Shown here piece after piece: positions 1 through 11,392 of a stretch of DNA of 64,000 nt. This DNA is from Cystobasidium ongulense (lineage: Eukaryota > Basidiomycota > Cystobasidiomycetes > Cystobasidiales > Cystobasidiaceae), in assembly GCA_022835595.1 (NCBI GenBank), contig BQUP01000009.1, positions 186,001 through 250,000 on the forward strand. Reading direction: 5' to 3'. The notes beneath the pieces were generated by a model that was not told the origin of the DNA, made no database searches, and worked only from the letters and a program-made list of their open reading frames with translations. A program made the translations under genes and the position numbers. The stretch's first letter is position 1; every line of letters begins with the position of its first letter.

Positions 1-1035
1 TGTTCTCGATAGACTCGAGGGCTGAAATGATCTCTGATGGTTTGGCATCGATACTGCTGACTCGAAGAGTAGCATTTGCGCTAGCTTCGGGCGTGAGCAA
101 GCTGCTCAAGACGTCTGTGCAAACAAGTATAGTAGCGCATCAGCGGAGACCAAGACCTTTGGAACAGACGGCTAACTTACATTTTCCAGTATCTTTGTAT
201 GTAGTACCGGATATTCTTGGCTGCTGGGAAGGGTCGTCGGACCCTACTACGTGGAATGTGCTCTTCTGACGATCATAGCCAGCCTGTTCAGGTCCACGGA
301 CATAGAGGAAAGTGTCCAGGAATGGGCCTGTGACTATGTATGTGAACTCGATCTTGCCTTCTTTAGCTGTTGTCGCAGACATGTCAATAACACATCGAGG
401 ATGTATGGAGTCCAAAGCTGGTTACCTAGATCTTCTATATGAGCACGTGTCTTGAGCTTATTCTGATGCGGCTTTTCTGCAAGCACAAGGGCGTCAATTG
501 TATTCCATTCAATATTCATATCGTCACTGACCATGAGGGGATGTGACTGGGTCATATCGGATGTCTGTACCATATTCTGTAGGTGTCGTTTCAGGATGTG
601 TCCAGGATATATGAAGTCTAGCCAAGCCGCTCACCAGAAGGGTAGAATCGCCTCGGCTTGCCATTTTCGAGTTTAGGCAAGGCAGCATAGATGTCAACTA
701 ATCTAGTCTGGAGGTGGAGAGCTCCTCTGCCTAAAGCCGAAACGATGGTGTCGAATTCTAGGGGATAGCGGGTTAGTATGGGATGCTAGCCAGGGAGTGA
801 AGCGTAGCTCACCAGCAAAGGTTTTCTTCAGCAAATCATCATCGTTGATATCCCCGACAATGACTTCGACGCCTTTGCTTTTCAAATCGTCAATGACGCT
901 CTTCTTCCCTTCGGCAGTCGACGGCGAGGTGAAGATGGCTACTCGCTCGAAAGACTTGCTGCTGTCGGCAATGGCGGCGGTGATGTGTGTGCCTATGGTG
1001 CCTGTTGCACCGATAATGAGTACTTTGCGAGCCAT
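1..1035 (-). CDS. NmrA-like NAD(P)-binding protein (isoflavone-reductase type), 3' end cut by window edge
   Basis: The N-terminus has a Rossmann nucleotide-binding loop with glycines 9, 12 and 15 (IIGATGTIGTHI), as in NmrA-like and isoflavone-reductase-like short-chain dehydrogenases. I read exons at 1035-813 and 757-635, a short exon starting near 580 with an EYGTDI segment, then pieces carrying EKPHQNKLKTRAHIEDLG and FTYIVTGPFLDTF, and a last exon that leaves the window. These match the family order: loop, YG active-site region, helix H/KxxxK segment, then the TYIVTG strand. Such proteins act as cytosolic redox sensors or small-molecule reductases; the substrate cannot be read from sequence. 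The gene lies head to head with MER3, about 300 bases apart, so the two may share a promoter region. The family call is firm, but exact exon edges in the 3' half are by eye. Confidence 0.8.
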
Positions 1036-1334
1036 GATGGAGAGTTGCTATTGCTATGAAGAAGAAAGCAAGACAGCCAGACAGCTTGAAGCCGGCATTC
1101 AGGAAGGCGTCAAGTGGCGACATCGATATGGCGAGACAGCCAGCAATGGCAATTATAGGCTGACTATGTATTCATTGTGCTTGAGAAGTAGAATCAGAGT
1201 CATGATATTAGTTGATCACTCGTAGATTCAGTCTGGCCTGCTTGGAGACCTCGCTTCTCTCGCCAAAAGTCGCCCGCATCATGCACTGCTTCTCAGCCTC
1301 TGCACAACTCAGCTCAGCACGCCTATCATTTCTC

Positions 1335-4300
1335 ATGAGCGACCTCGAGGAGCAGCTAAAGTGGTTTGACGAGAACCTAGGCTCACAGTCGTACAACGAC
1401 AGCCCTCGTGGCAGCCCTGCCTTTCCAGCTGCATCTGGCGGCTCTGCTCGGCCACACCACGCGTCTGGCAGTCAACAACGACAACCCCACCCTGCAGTAC
1501 ACGCACATGCACCTCAGCCGCAGCATTCGTACGCTGGACTTTATAACGACCATCTCGCGTCTTCAGTCATGCGGCAGCGCCCTCCTCCTTATCCGCAGGC
1601 ACAGGGACGTCCTAGCGGACCTCATTACCCCCCGCCACAGGGCGCCATGATGCGACGACCGCAGACTCCAAGCTATCACGAGAAGCCTACTTATGTCAAA
1701 TCGGCAGACCCAGATGGAACAGAACATTACTATCTAAAGACTACAAGCGGCCTTCAGGAGGTCGACCCTGTCGAGCGTGGTAAGCAGCCACACTTTCACT
1801 TGCCAACAAACAAGCCGATCCACTGACTCAGATGGCACATTCAGGACTCATCCTTGCACCACAATATCGCACTTCACCACCAGGTCCTCCCATCTACCAG
1901 TCCGACCCAATGTCGTCGGCTTCTCTTCGCAGTTCCGCTCACCTGAATGCTTCACGGGCTAGACAAGGCTCTTCTCAAGGCTTTCATCGTGCTTCACAGA
2001 CTTTCTATCAGGATGACGAAGATATGTTTGATCAAATGGATGCTAGTATGGATTGGGATGCTATTCCAGAGCAGCCTGTCACTTCTCTCCAGCGCTTTCC
2101 TCACCCTTCTGGTATTCGACAACAACCAGCACCTGTCCAAAATCAGCAGATGATGGCTCTCCAACGCGCTCTCTTAGCTGAACGACAACGAGCTAATATG
2201 GCGGAATCGATGCTTTCTCGTGTCCATAGCACACCGCTTCGCCAGCCTTCCGTTCCTAGTCTTCATGCCGACTCGTCTGCCGATATGATGACTTCTAGTC
2301 CGACTGCAGGCCATCACAACGGATTGAATCAGCAAAGACAACCTTTGACCAATACTGCCGATACATCTTTCGAATTCGACCCCCAGTACAGACGGCAAGT
2401 TCGAGCGCCGCAAACAGGCGGAAACGCTCCCGCGTGTCCCAGTCAGCAAAGACTTGCAGCACCTGGCGCAGACAAGCAGAACAAAGGCAATACAGCCTCA
2501 CAATGGGGTCTCCCGAGCAACAATTCTCTAATGACGCTGAAGAAGTCTGCTTATGTGCCTCCCATAACTACTGCTCAGAACATACCTATAGTTCCCAAGT
2601 CTGCCATCCGTAAGTACTTCACACTTTAAGAATTTACAACGACTTCTTAGTATGTATGCTCTTTACGTCTCTCTTTTTTCTGACATTTCTTCTCACCCTG
2701 AAAGCCGATATTTTCTCGAGTATCTTCCCTTTCCAGTCTTTCAACCAGGTACAAAGTGCATGCATACCGATTGTAGGCGCTACTTCCAATCTTTCGGCCG
2801 GTCTTGAACTCACATGGCGCTATTGACAGATTCTAAAAACCGATGAGAACATGGTCGTAACCGCTCCGACTGGAGCTGGAAAGACTGTCCTTTTCGAACT
2901 GGCAATGATTCGACTATGGCAGTGTGAAAAAGAAGGTCAAATCGTTTATATCGCTCCGACCAAGTCCCTATGCTCCGAGAGGCAAAGAGACTGGTCATCC
3001 AAGTTTTCGAACTTACGTCAGAAATGTACGGAACTTACTAATTACGTGCTGAGCTCTAAGAATATAATCTGACAAGAAGCTACAGGTGTCGAATTGACGG
3101 GAGATACACAGGAAGGAGCACTTAGGGAAGCTAAAACCGCGAGAGTCATGTGAGCACTTGACTTGTTATCTTCTTTATTTGCAACCTTTTTGCTCGACTC
3201 CGCTAAGAAAAGGCGTTGACGTGTCCTTGCATTCCAGCATTACTACACCCGAGAAATGGGACGCCGTCACTCGCAATCTCAGAGGTGGCATACCCTGGTA
3301 CGATGGAGTGAAAGTTTTCTGGTACGGATATCTTGATTGATCAGGCGTACAGTCTGATCTCCTGGCTAATTCGAGTTCATGCAGCATTGACGAAGTACAC
3401 CTTCTGGCAGAAGAACGAGGAGCTACTCTGGAAGTAATAGTCAGCAGAATGAAGGCTGTCAACCCTGATATACGATTCGTTGCTGTATCGGCGACAGTTC
3501 CAAACATTGAAGACGTGGCTGTTTGGCTAGGTCCGGGAAAAATCGCTCCCAATAGGCCAATTTCGAAAGACGCAGAGGGAAATGTATTACCGCCCATGGC
3601 TCGAGTAATGAAGTTCGGAGATGAGTTCAGGCCGGTGCCATTGCAGAAGTAGGTCCCAACGGACTTCAGTACTAATCGAGTTGCAGCTGATTACAGTGTT
3701 CTTTCTAGACACGTACATGCGTATCCATGCGGCACGAAAGGCGATCAGCAATTTGATGGTTCTCTCAACTACAAGTCAGTTTATATTGTACCAAGACCAA
3801 GACATGCTGTTGCTGATTCTTCTCTTCCTCAAGACTATTGGAACTTATCGAGAAATACGCTTCAAGAAAGCCCGTGCTCGTTTTCTGCAACACTCGAAAG
3901 GGTTGTGTAATGGCTGCTAAGCATCTAATGAAAGGTGAGAACAGCATGCACATCCATATTAAATTGAAAGCTGCTAATCATCTTCATAACAGACTATCAG
4001 GCACATTGCAATCGACGCTCTGGCGTTCCCCCATGGCCTATTCCTACTAAGCCTAAGGAACAAAAGTTTCAGGATTCCAGTCTGGCGGGTAAGTGACAGT
4101 TTTCCCCGGTGACCAATAGTACTGACAGATTCCATCCTTGCAGACTTGGCAGCTTCGGGCATTGGTGTACATCACGCCGGCATGGACTACAGAGACCGCA
4201 GACTCACCGAAGCTTTATATCTACAAGGCAACCATGTGCATGTTATATGCACGACGTCGACTTTAGCTGTTGGCATAAACCTCCCTGCACGCATGGTCAT

Positions 4301-7300
4301 AATCAAAGGCACCAAAATCTGGGATGCTTCGCAGGCAAGTTGAAACCACATCCCGCTTGTCGCAAAAAGCTAATACTCAGATCACCAGGGCAAGGCAATA
4401 GACTATACGGACCTGGACATCCTTCAAATGATGGGAAGAGCTGGTAGGCAACTTCAACTAGTCTGCTGCAAACATCTTTTAACATCATCCTCGCAACCTT
4501 AGGGAGACCACAATTCGATTCCTGCGGTGTTGCGGTAATCATGTGCAAGCAGGACGAGAAAATGAAGTATGAAAATATGGTCAAGTCTCAGACTATACTA
4601 GAAAGCTGGTGCGTGCCCCATATCCGACATTCCCGTCACTTTGCTTTGCTGAGTAGTCTTTTCAGTCTTCACAAAACTTTGGTGGAACACATCAACAGCG
4701 AGATTGCGACAAGTACTATCAAAACGCTCGAAGATGCTTACCGCTGGCTTCGGGGCTCTTTCTTATACGTCCGCATCAGAGCAAATCCGGAACATTATCG
4801 TGCTGTCGTTCCCAACATATTCGAGATGGACGATGAAGATGCGGAGAACCCCGAAGACTTTGCCTGTGTGCCGACCCCAAAACCTCTCAATCCAGAAAAG
4901 AGGCTGGAAGAAATGGTAGCCGACGCACTAAAGCAATTGGTAGCAGAAGGCCTCGCTGACGAGAATGACGGCGAGATAGAGTCGACTGATTACGGCGATA
5001 TGCTCTGTCAATACTCTATCCGCTTCTCCACCTTCCTATCTCTGAAGAATATGGAGGCAGGAGCGACATCTCAACAGCTGGTATGTAGCCTGTGTAGCCG
5101 TGAGGAAATACGCTGAGCAACCTGTTACCTCGTAGCTTGCAGAGATGTGCAAGGCTGTTGAGTTCAAAGACCTGAAATTCAGAGCAGGCGAGAAAGGCGA
5201 ATACATCGAATGGAATAAGAGGGAGGAGATACAATGGCCTATCCGAAAAGTGAGCGAATCATGCGACAAGGTCAACATTCTCATACAGGTAGGCTTCATC
5301 TGCAACTTCGCTGTAAGACCCGTGGCTGACCCGCTTTTCTATCGAATAGTTGCAATTGGGTGGCGTTAGCCCGTGGGAATTGAAAATATCGGGTTGCAAT
5401 CCTGGCGGAGAATGCCTACAGATCATGCAGCATATCAAGCGCATAGTCGCCTGCGTGGTGGATCTTGCCACGCACAAGAAGGATGCTGCTATGTCTAAAG
5501 CAGCTCTCGAGTTGTAAGTCGTCGACCCTTGTGAGCTTGCGAGTATTGACATTCTCTTGTGAGCTTAGGTCACGCTGCATCAAAGCACACTGCTGGGAAA
5601 ACTCGTATGCTGTACTCTCCCAATTTGAAAATGTGGGGCCGAAGGTGAGAATTCAAATGTCGCTTGATGAAGTGTCTGGAATACAGTATTGATGGCAATC
5701 TTACATTAGTACGCAAAAGCTTTGGCTGAATGCGGCATCAAGAGCATCGAGGATCTCCGGAAAGCTTCACCATCAACAGTAGACGAGGCCTGCAAAAAGA
5801 AACTCGGCATAGCAGTCGTTAATGCTGCACGTCAGATGCCAGACTTTGAGATAACGGCTAAGATACTCAAAGAAACTGTCCGCGTCGATGGTATTGGTGC
5901 AACTTGTCAATTCACCATTTCTCTGAAGAACGTGCGATCAGTCAAAGTCACAACGAAGAAAGGCGCGCGTAAACTTACTGCTTCGATCCTTTTGATGACT
6001 TCGGACAACGTGAGTCGTTCACCCTGTATGAAAGGTGCTCCGTGTCTGACTCTGTAACGTAGCAATGGGTCGATTACAAGCGCAGCAAAGTGCTTACAAT
6101 TCAGAGTGAAAACGATGGAAATGGACTCATCATCAAAAAGACTGTCATCCTAACGAAACCATCGCAAAAAATTGAATGCTACGTCTGCTGCGATGAAATA
6201 GGTACGATTTACATAAATTAGGCATTCAACACTGTCTAATATACTTGGCTACAGCGGGTCTAACGGCCAAAGCAGTTCTCGTACCGGAAACTCCCGCTGT
6301 CCACTACCCAATTCCAGATTTCGAGGAAGAAGAAGAGAGTGCAAAGAAAGTAAGCTGAGATCAAATAAAAGTCGGCATCACCACACTGATAACGATTTTC
6401 TGCAGACTTCCAGTCACGACGCGTCCGATCTCGATGAAGATGGTAGGTCTCCAAGCAGCGGCTCTTCTAGCAGGCGTCTGACACTTGACTGCAGGAGAAG
6501 CTATCGTGAAAACAAGGGCACTCAAGCAGGCCCCAAGCAAGACCCAGAAAGCGGATACCGCTGTGGATGGTGAGACTAAGCGTCTCCCGAACGGTAACTA
6601 CAAATGTCGTCACACCTGTCAAGGCGGATGTCGACACACTTGCTGGTGAGCGTGATTTTTTTCACTCCTAGATTAATCTCCCATATATGGTCTTACCAAT
6701 ACGCTTGCGCAGCCTTGAGGGACTAGCTCGTAAACCCAAAGAGGTTGTCAAGAAGACCACGGCCACCCTGAAGCAAAAGACGAATTATATCAGTGACGAA
6801 GGATCCGATTCTGAAAGACCGACGAGCAATGCGAAGAGATCAAACGCTCATAAAAAAATTCAGAGACGAAGCGCGCAAGAAATTGTAAACAGTATGCTAG
6901 GCTCCGATAAGCTTACTTCGACGAGTGTCAAGTTTGACCGCCTTCCACGGTCACCACCTAGCGACGACAAAACCGTTACTGAGCCTTCGTGGCCGAAAAG
7001 TATCAGTGATGCAGATGACAGTGATACCCTGCCTGACCTCACTGCAGTGGTCGTCAGGCCGAAGAAGTCAGTAGAAGCGAAGCGAACAAGGGATCCTTCG
7101 CTCGAAAACGATCAAGAAGAGGCTCCACCGAAGAAATTACAAGCAATCTCGGCCGAACCGGAACAGGCCGTCATCTCAAAAAGTCTTAAGAAGGCACCCA
7201 ATACCAAACCACAGTCGTTCTCAACCAAGCCCCCGGAAATCCTCAGTCCGAGAAGGTCGAGCCGTCGCATCATGGCCTCGCCGGACTCGCCGCCTCCTTC

Positions 7301-7502
7301 ATCAATTGTAGAAATCGTTAAAGGTCCAAAGTCCAAATCGCCCGTCAAACAGCCTCTATTTCGGTCGCCTTCTGCGGAGGTCAACGATGGGGCCATAGAT
7401 AGGAAGACGCCAGACAGCTCAGCCACTGAAGAGTCTGATGTGAACGAACCCCAGCAAGATACGAAGGACTGGATGGAAGAGAATGTGGAGATTGTAGATT
7501 GA
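1335..7502 (+). CDS. HFM1: MER3/HFM1-type meiotic DNA helicase, multi-exon
   Basis: This is a superfamily 2, Ski2-like DNA helicase that in other eukaryotes unwinds recombination intermediates and promotes ZMM-class meiotic crossovers. A disordered Pro/Gln-rich head (1335-2609) precedes the core. The core shows a Q-like FPFQSFNQVQS segment, Walker A APTGAGKT (about 2860), APTKSLCSERQRDW, TTPEKWD, DEVH box IDEVHLL (about 3385), SATVPN, the second RecA domain with VLVFCNTRKG (3868), GVHHAGM (4163), TSTLAVGINLPA and QMMGRAGRPQFD. A winged-helix and Sec63-type region follows (4660-6200). A Cys/His cluster CRHTCQGGCRHTCW (6603-6645) matches the C-terminal zinc finger known in MER3/HFM1. The tail to the stop at 7502 is disordered. 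I count roughly 20 introns; one near 1780-1814 is only about 35 nt. The start at 1335 (MSDLEEQ) is preferred over in-frame ATGs at 1212 and 1281 because those codons look like leader sequence. Confidence 0.9.
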
Positions 7503-7889
7503 GGCAATTAGACTTAACAATTCTATACATCTGGAACTAGCTTTCGGAAGGTAGTTTGTCAGTTAAGTCGAGCTCTTTTCCCCTAACAAGTTGCGTGAAG
7601 AACAAAACCAAATCATATCTGTAGCATAGCGCTCATTGCACTGCAAAGATGACTGTAGTTTTAGCAGCTGATTCCAAACATTCACGCACCAGCTCGCGCC
7701 GCACTGACGCAATCACGGTTTCAAACTTTTGTTGCCGCATCGAGCTCGGGTAAAAAAGCTTCCAACTAGACAATAACGATGCTGTTTACAACGTGGCGGG
7801 ACATCTTCGATAGCCCTGCAGGCTGCAGGACGAGATCGGACTCGGACGATATAATCCCTCTTGCGATTCGTTTTGATGACAGACGTAAA
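7503..7889. other. intergenic, MER3 3' end to decayed SET gene
   Basis: This AT-moderate spacer lies between two convergent genes. I see no coding frame with recognisable content, no RNA gene and no repeat. Confidence 0.5.
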
Positions 7890-9321
7890 TTAAGCTCGTG
7901 TTAAGCTTGCCAGCATCGACATAGCATCTAGCGCTTGGTTCATGCAGTCTACCGTATAGCTTTCTGATCCTTCCGTCATTATGGCCAATCGCCTTGCCTC
8001 CTCGAGCATTCTTTGGCCTTTGTAAACGTAAATTGTTCCTAGTCCTTTCGCCAATGCCATGCTCATCACACGCGCGCTTCCGAGTTATAGGATTTGGTAT
8101 TTATAAACAACTAATTTCTCGTAGTCTGCATGTTGAACGGCATTCTCAGTTTCATCGATGGTCACCTGACCGATGAGTGGATTCGATAGTCTTGCTATTA
8201 CACTCTTAATATGGACACGCCTTGCGTCGCTTTTGATTGTAATGCTGGACGTGGGAGGGATCGAGCAGCCGCCCGGCATGTGCACGTGAAGCGAAATTTC
8301 TCGACTAGCTCTGATTTGCGAGTGTTTTGCATGTTCGATAATTCGCAATACATGACCGTGACAGCCTCCCCGCATTGGATATCGCGCGTCGCATAGAAGC
8401 GACCAGTGAAATCGGAGAATTGGAAGAAATAGCTAGGCAGAGGCAAATGGGGGCCGTTAACACGATGATTATTTTCGAGGATGTGAAGACTCACTTGACG
8501 TTAGGACTACAGCTATGGTTTGCCCGACTCAAGATTGGGAAGCACACGCAGACCTCCGGAGGGTTAGATTCAATCCTCACGCCGAGCTCGCCTTGAAGAG
8601 TGTTGGTAGACAGGATACCATGTACATGCGCCTTTTCATTGCCAAAGCAATTGAACAAGCTCGTGAACGCCATTTGCTGAGGGTCTCCAAGTCGAGAGAG
8701 TGCGCTGGAGTAGAAGTCACCGCTACTCAGAAGATCGAAGGGTATTTCAAGAATTGTTCTTGCGGCGTAGATCGGTCTGCGGAAAGATGTTCGAAAATGA
8801 GCAAGTGGTCCTCAACTGCCGAATTGCGGAGGCAGGCACCTTTCTTTGTAAATGAGCTCTCCAGCAGCAATCGCACGAGTTGCTATCATGCCCATTCCCA
8901 TGCCCTCCAAAGGTACAATGTCAAAGGGAAGTTTCTTCTGGCTGCTGTGTGCATCTGGAATTGACTGCCATACCGGCCATTTGGCTGCAGCCTTGATGTT
9001 AGCGAGATCATGGTCGACCAGCACCATCTCTGGCTCTTTGCTACCAGGCGGAAAGTAGCCGAAGTACGGAGAGGTTGAATTGTACTTGTCAGACTGAAGA
9101 ATGAGAGGACTCTTTTGAATGATTCTAGTTCTGTCGTCCTTTACGGAGATCCCTTGACTATCTGCTGAGTGGTTGATTTTGATGTTTCCTGCAGCGGACG
9201 TGACCTTGTCGACGGGAAGGGTTATGCGGCCCAAGCTTGCCGATAGAGTCGACGCTGTAGGTACTGGCTTTAGGCTCTTAGCCGTAGCAGGTGAATGCGC
9301 TTGCAGAAATCCTCGCTTCAT
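7890..9321 (-). pseudogene. SET-domain (SMYD-like) methyltransferase copy A, frameshifted
   Basis: The reading starts at 9321 with MKRGF, as in its neighbour. Exons at 9321-8840, 8776-8495 and from 8432 give a pre-SET region with PYFGYFPPG, the SET core ILSRANHSCSPN, then GRFYATRDIQCGEAVTVMY. These are the cofactor- and knot-forming motifs of SET lysine methyltransferases. Near 8275 the frame breaks: the current frame stops at 8198, while the next frame carries the segment homologous to the C-terminal half of copy B. That frame then meets TAA at 8085-8087 before open, homologous sequence continues to TAA at 7890. The post-SET cysteines seen in copy B (CGCSLC) are broken here. By alignment with copy B this is a decayed tandem duplicate; alternatively the truncated SET protein to 8198 may still be made. 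Confidence 0.75.
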
Positions 9322-9796
9322 GGTGGCACTGCTCCTGCTTGATGGGAGGTGAAAAGACAGGATGCAGTATTTTCAGAAAAGCGACTGGCTTCTAGGAGCA
9401 CTCAAGCACCGTTGAAACAGACTCGGATCCGGTCGGACCACGGTATTCGGGAAGGTCTTGCGTTCGGCCGAATGACTTGACGACCGTTTCAGTGCCGGTC
9501 TATACATTCCACTCGATTGAAAGTTCGGTCTGGGGGTAGAACGGGGGTCAGCAACCAACACGGTTGCCAAACGATGCGAGTTGGGGGCTCAGTGTCAAGC
9601 AGTGGACGCTAAGTCCTGCGAGAGGATCGTACTGCCGTCAGGTAGTAGATCGCTAATGGTCAGTGTCAAAGGCATCGAGTGTTTCGCTGATCAAGCTCGT
9701 CCGGCATTCGACTCGGGTCTGACTGGAGTGCAATAGCGGTGCCGGGATTGAGTCAATCTGTGGATTTGCGTATCAACTAGCGCTGCTTGCGGTGAT
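9322..9796. other. spacer between the two SET copies
   Basis: This 475-base spacer is both the upstream region of copy A and the downstream region of copy B. I found no credible gene here; a short open frame at 9373-9570 has no recognisable content. Confidence 0.5.
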
Positions 9797-11119
9797 TTAT
9801 TTGCCGATGCACTTCTGCGACTCTGCTACATGATAGCTGTCAGCGCCTTCCAGCACTTGATACAGGTCTTTTGCCTGGGGCAGCCAGCTAAGAGCTATCG
9901 CAGCTTGTGACTTGCCGCCGTGCAGTAAACTAGCTCCGCCAAGGTAGAGAAGCTGTGCTTTGTACGTCGCCAGTCCCTCATGTTCAGCCGCTAGAACCGC
10001 TTTCTGCAGGACATTAAGTTCCACGTGTTCTGGAGAAGCGGAGTTTAACTTTGCAATAGTTTGCTTGATAAGAGTCCTGTTAGCATTGCTGTTCTTCGTT
10101 TCGACCGACGTAGCCGGTAGTGTGCACAAGCTGCAGCCGCAAATGAAACGATGCGTCTGAATGAGCTTCTCCTTTCTGATTTCTTGAGGTTGGAGCAGAT
10201 CGCAATACATAATTGTGATTTCTTCGCCAGCTTTGATGTTGCGCACAGCATAGAAACGTCCAGTGAAATCGTTGAATTGGAAAAAGTAGCTAGGACTCGC
10301 TTGTCAATGTCAGCTAACCTAGCTAAGAATTCCTGAAACAAGCTACCTACTTTGTGTTGGGTGTGCAGCTGTGATTTGCTCTGCTCAAGGTGGCAAAGCA
10401 ACCGCAATAGACGCGTCCGCTTGCATCAGGCTCGGACTGCATGTCCACGGGCAGGTAATTGGTGGCAAGCGCGCCGGGTATAGAGTCTTTCAGATCACCC
10501 CAGCAGTTGCTCAATGAGAGTATGGCTTCTTGCTGTTTGTGACCCAATCGGCTCAGAGCGGATCTGTAAAAGTCCCCAGTCTGATGGCCTTGATCTGGAG
10601 CGACGTTGTAGGTTCGTAGCGAAACGCAAATTGGTCTGCTGAAATAGTCAGTTATGACAAGCTTCTGAAGATTAATAATACGTACCTCTCCTTGCAAATG
10701 AGCTCTCCCATTGCTATATCTCGCTGAGCAATCATAGCCATACCCTTGCCTTTTACTGCTTTGATCTCGAACGGCGGATCTGCCTCTGCAGTACTTCGAG
10801 GTCACGCTGTCCAGGAAGCTGCATCTTCAATAGTCTTCAGATCTTGGTCAATAATGACCATTTCGGGTATACCACTATTTGGCGGGAAATAGCCAAAGTA
10901 AGGCGCGTCGTCGATGCGGTGGTCTGAAAGTAGAATTAGAGGCTTCTCATCTTCAATTACGGTATGGTCATGTTTCGGTTTGATAAGAGCTTCTTCCTCA
11001 GTGTTGTTGTCGGTGTTGTTGAACGACGGTGGAGTCGTGGAAGTCGAGTCCTTGGAGGGCCCGTGCGTGACTGAAGGTCGCCTGTTTTGAGTGTTTGAGC
11101 TGAAGAAACCACGCTTCAT
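9797..11119 (-). pseudogene. SET-domain (SMYD-like) methyltransferase copy B, one in-frame stop
   Basis: The start at 11119 gives MKRGF. The protein runs through PYFGYFPPN, GMAMIAQRDIAMGELICKER, LSRANHSCTPN (SET catalytic knot), FNDFTGRFYAVRNIKAGEE, YCDLL and a post-SET-like cysteine group CGCSLC, then a helical C-terminus to the stop at 9797. Introns near 10640-10686 and 10275-10350 splice cleanly. A TGA at 10802-10804 interrupts an otherwise continuous frame, with homology to copy A on both sides; I tested short introns around it and none restores the frame. It could be a nonsense change, a sequencing error or a read-through codon. The rest of the frame is open and well conserved, so decay, if real, is recent. 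Such enzymes methylate histone or other protein lysines. Confidence 0.7.
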
Positions 11120-11392
11120 TGTGTCAGGTGCACTGTAGCCTCATCAGAGAGGAATTGGGTAGTCGAGTGTATTTAGTTGATGTATTTGGAAGCTCCGTAA
11201 ATTCAAATTGATGTGGAACAGAGAGAACAGTAGAGTCAGTCACTCTTAGCACCTCAGCTCAGCAGATTGTGGCGGCTGGTGGAAATTAAAATAGAACGAA
11301 ACCCGGAGAGAGATCAAACGCTTTACAACAACATAATACCAAATCACTACCAATCTACTCCACCCAAGTCAGGCTACACATACTTTGCCACT

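Noticed and set aside
10802-10830. 20-base intron to remove the TGA in SET copy B
   Set aside because: GTGACC..CTGCAG ends exist but the length is not a multiple of three and puts the downstream SET sequence out of frame.
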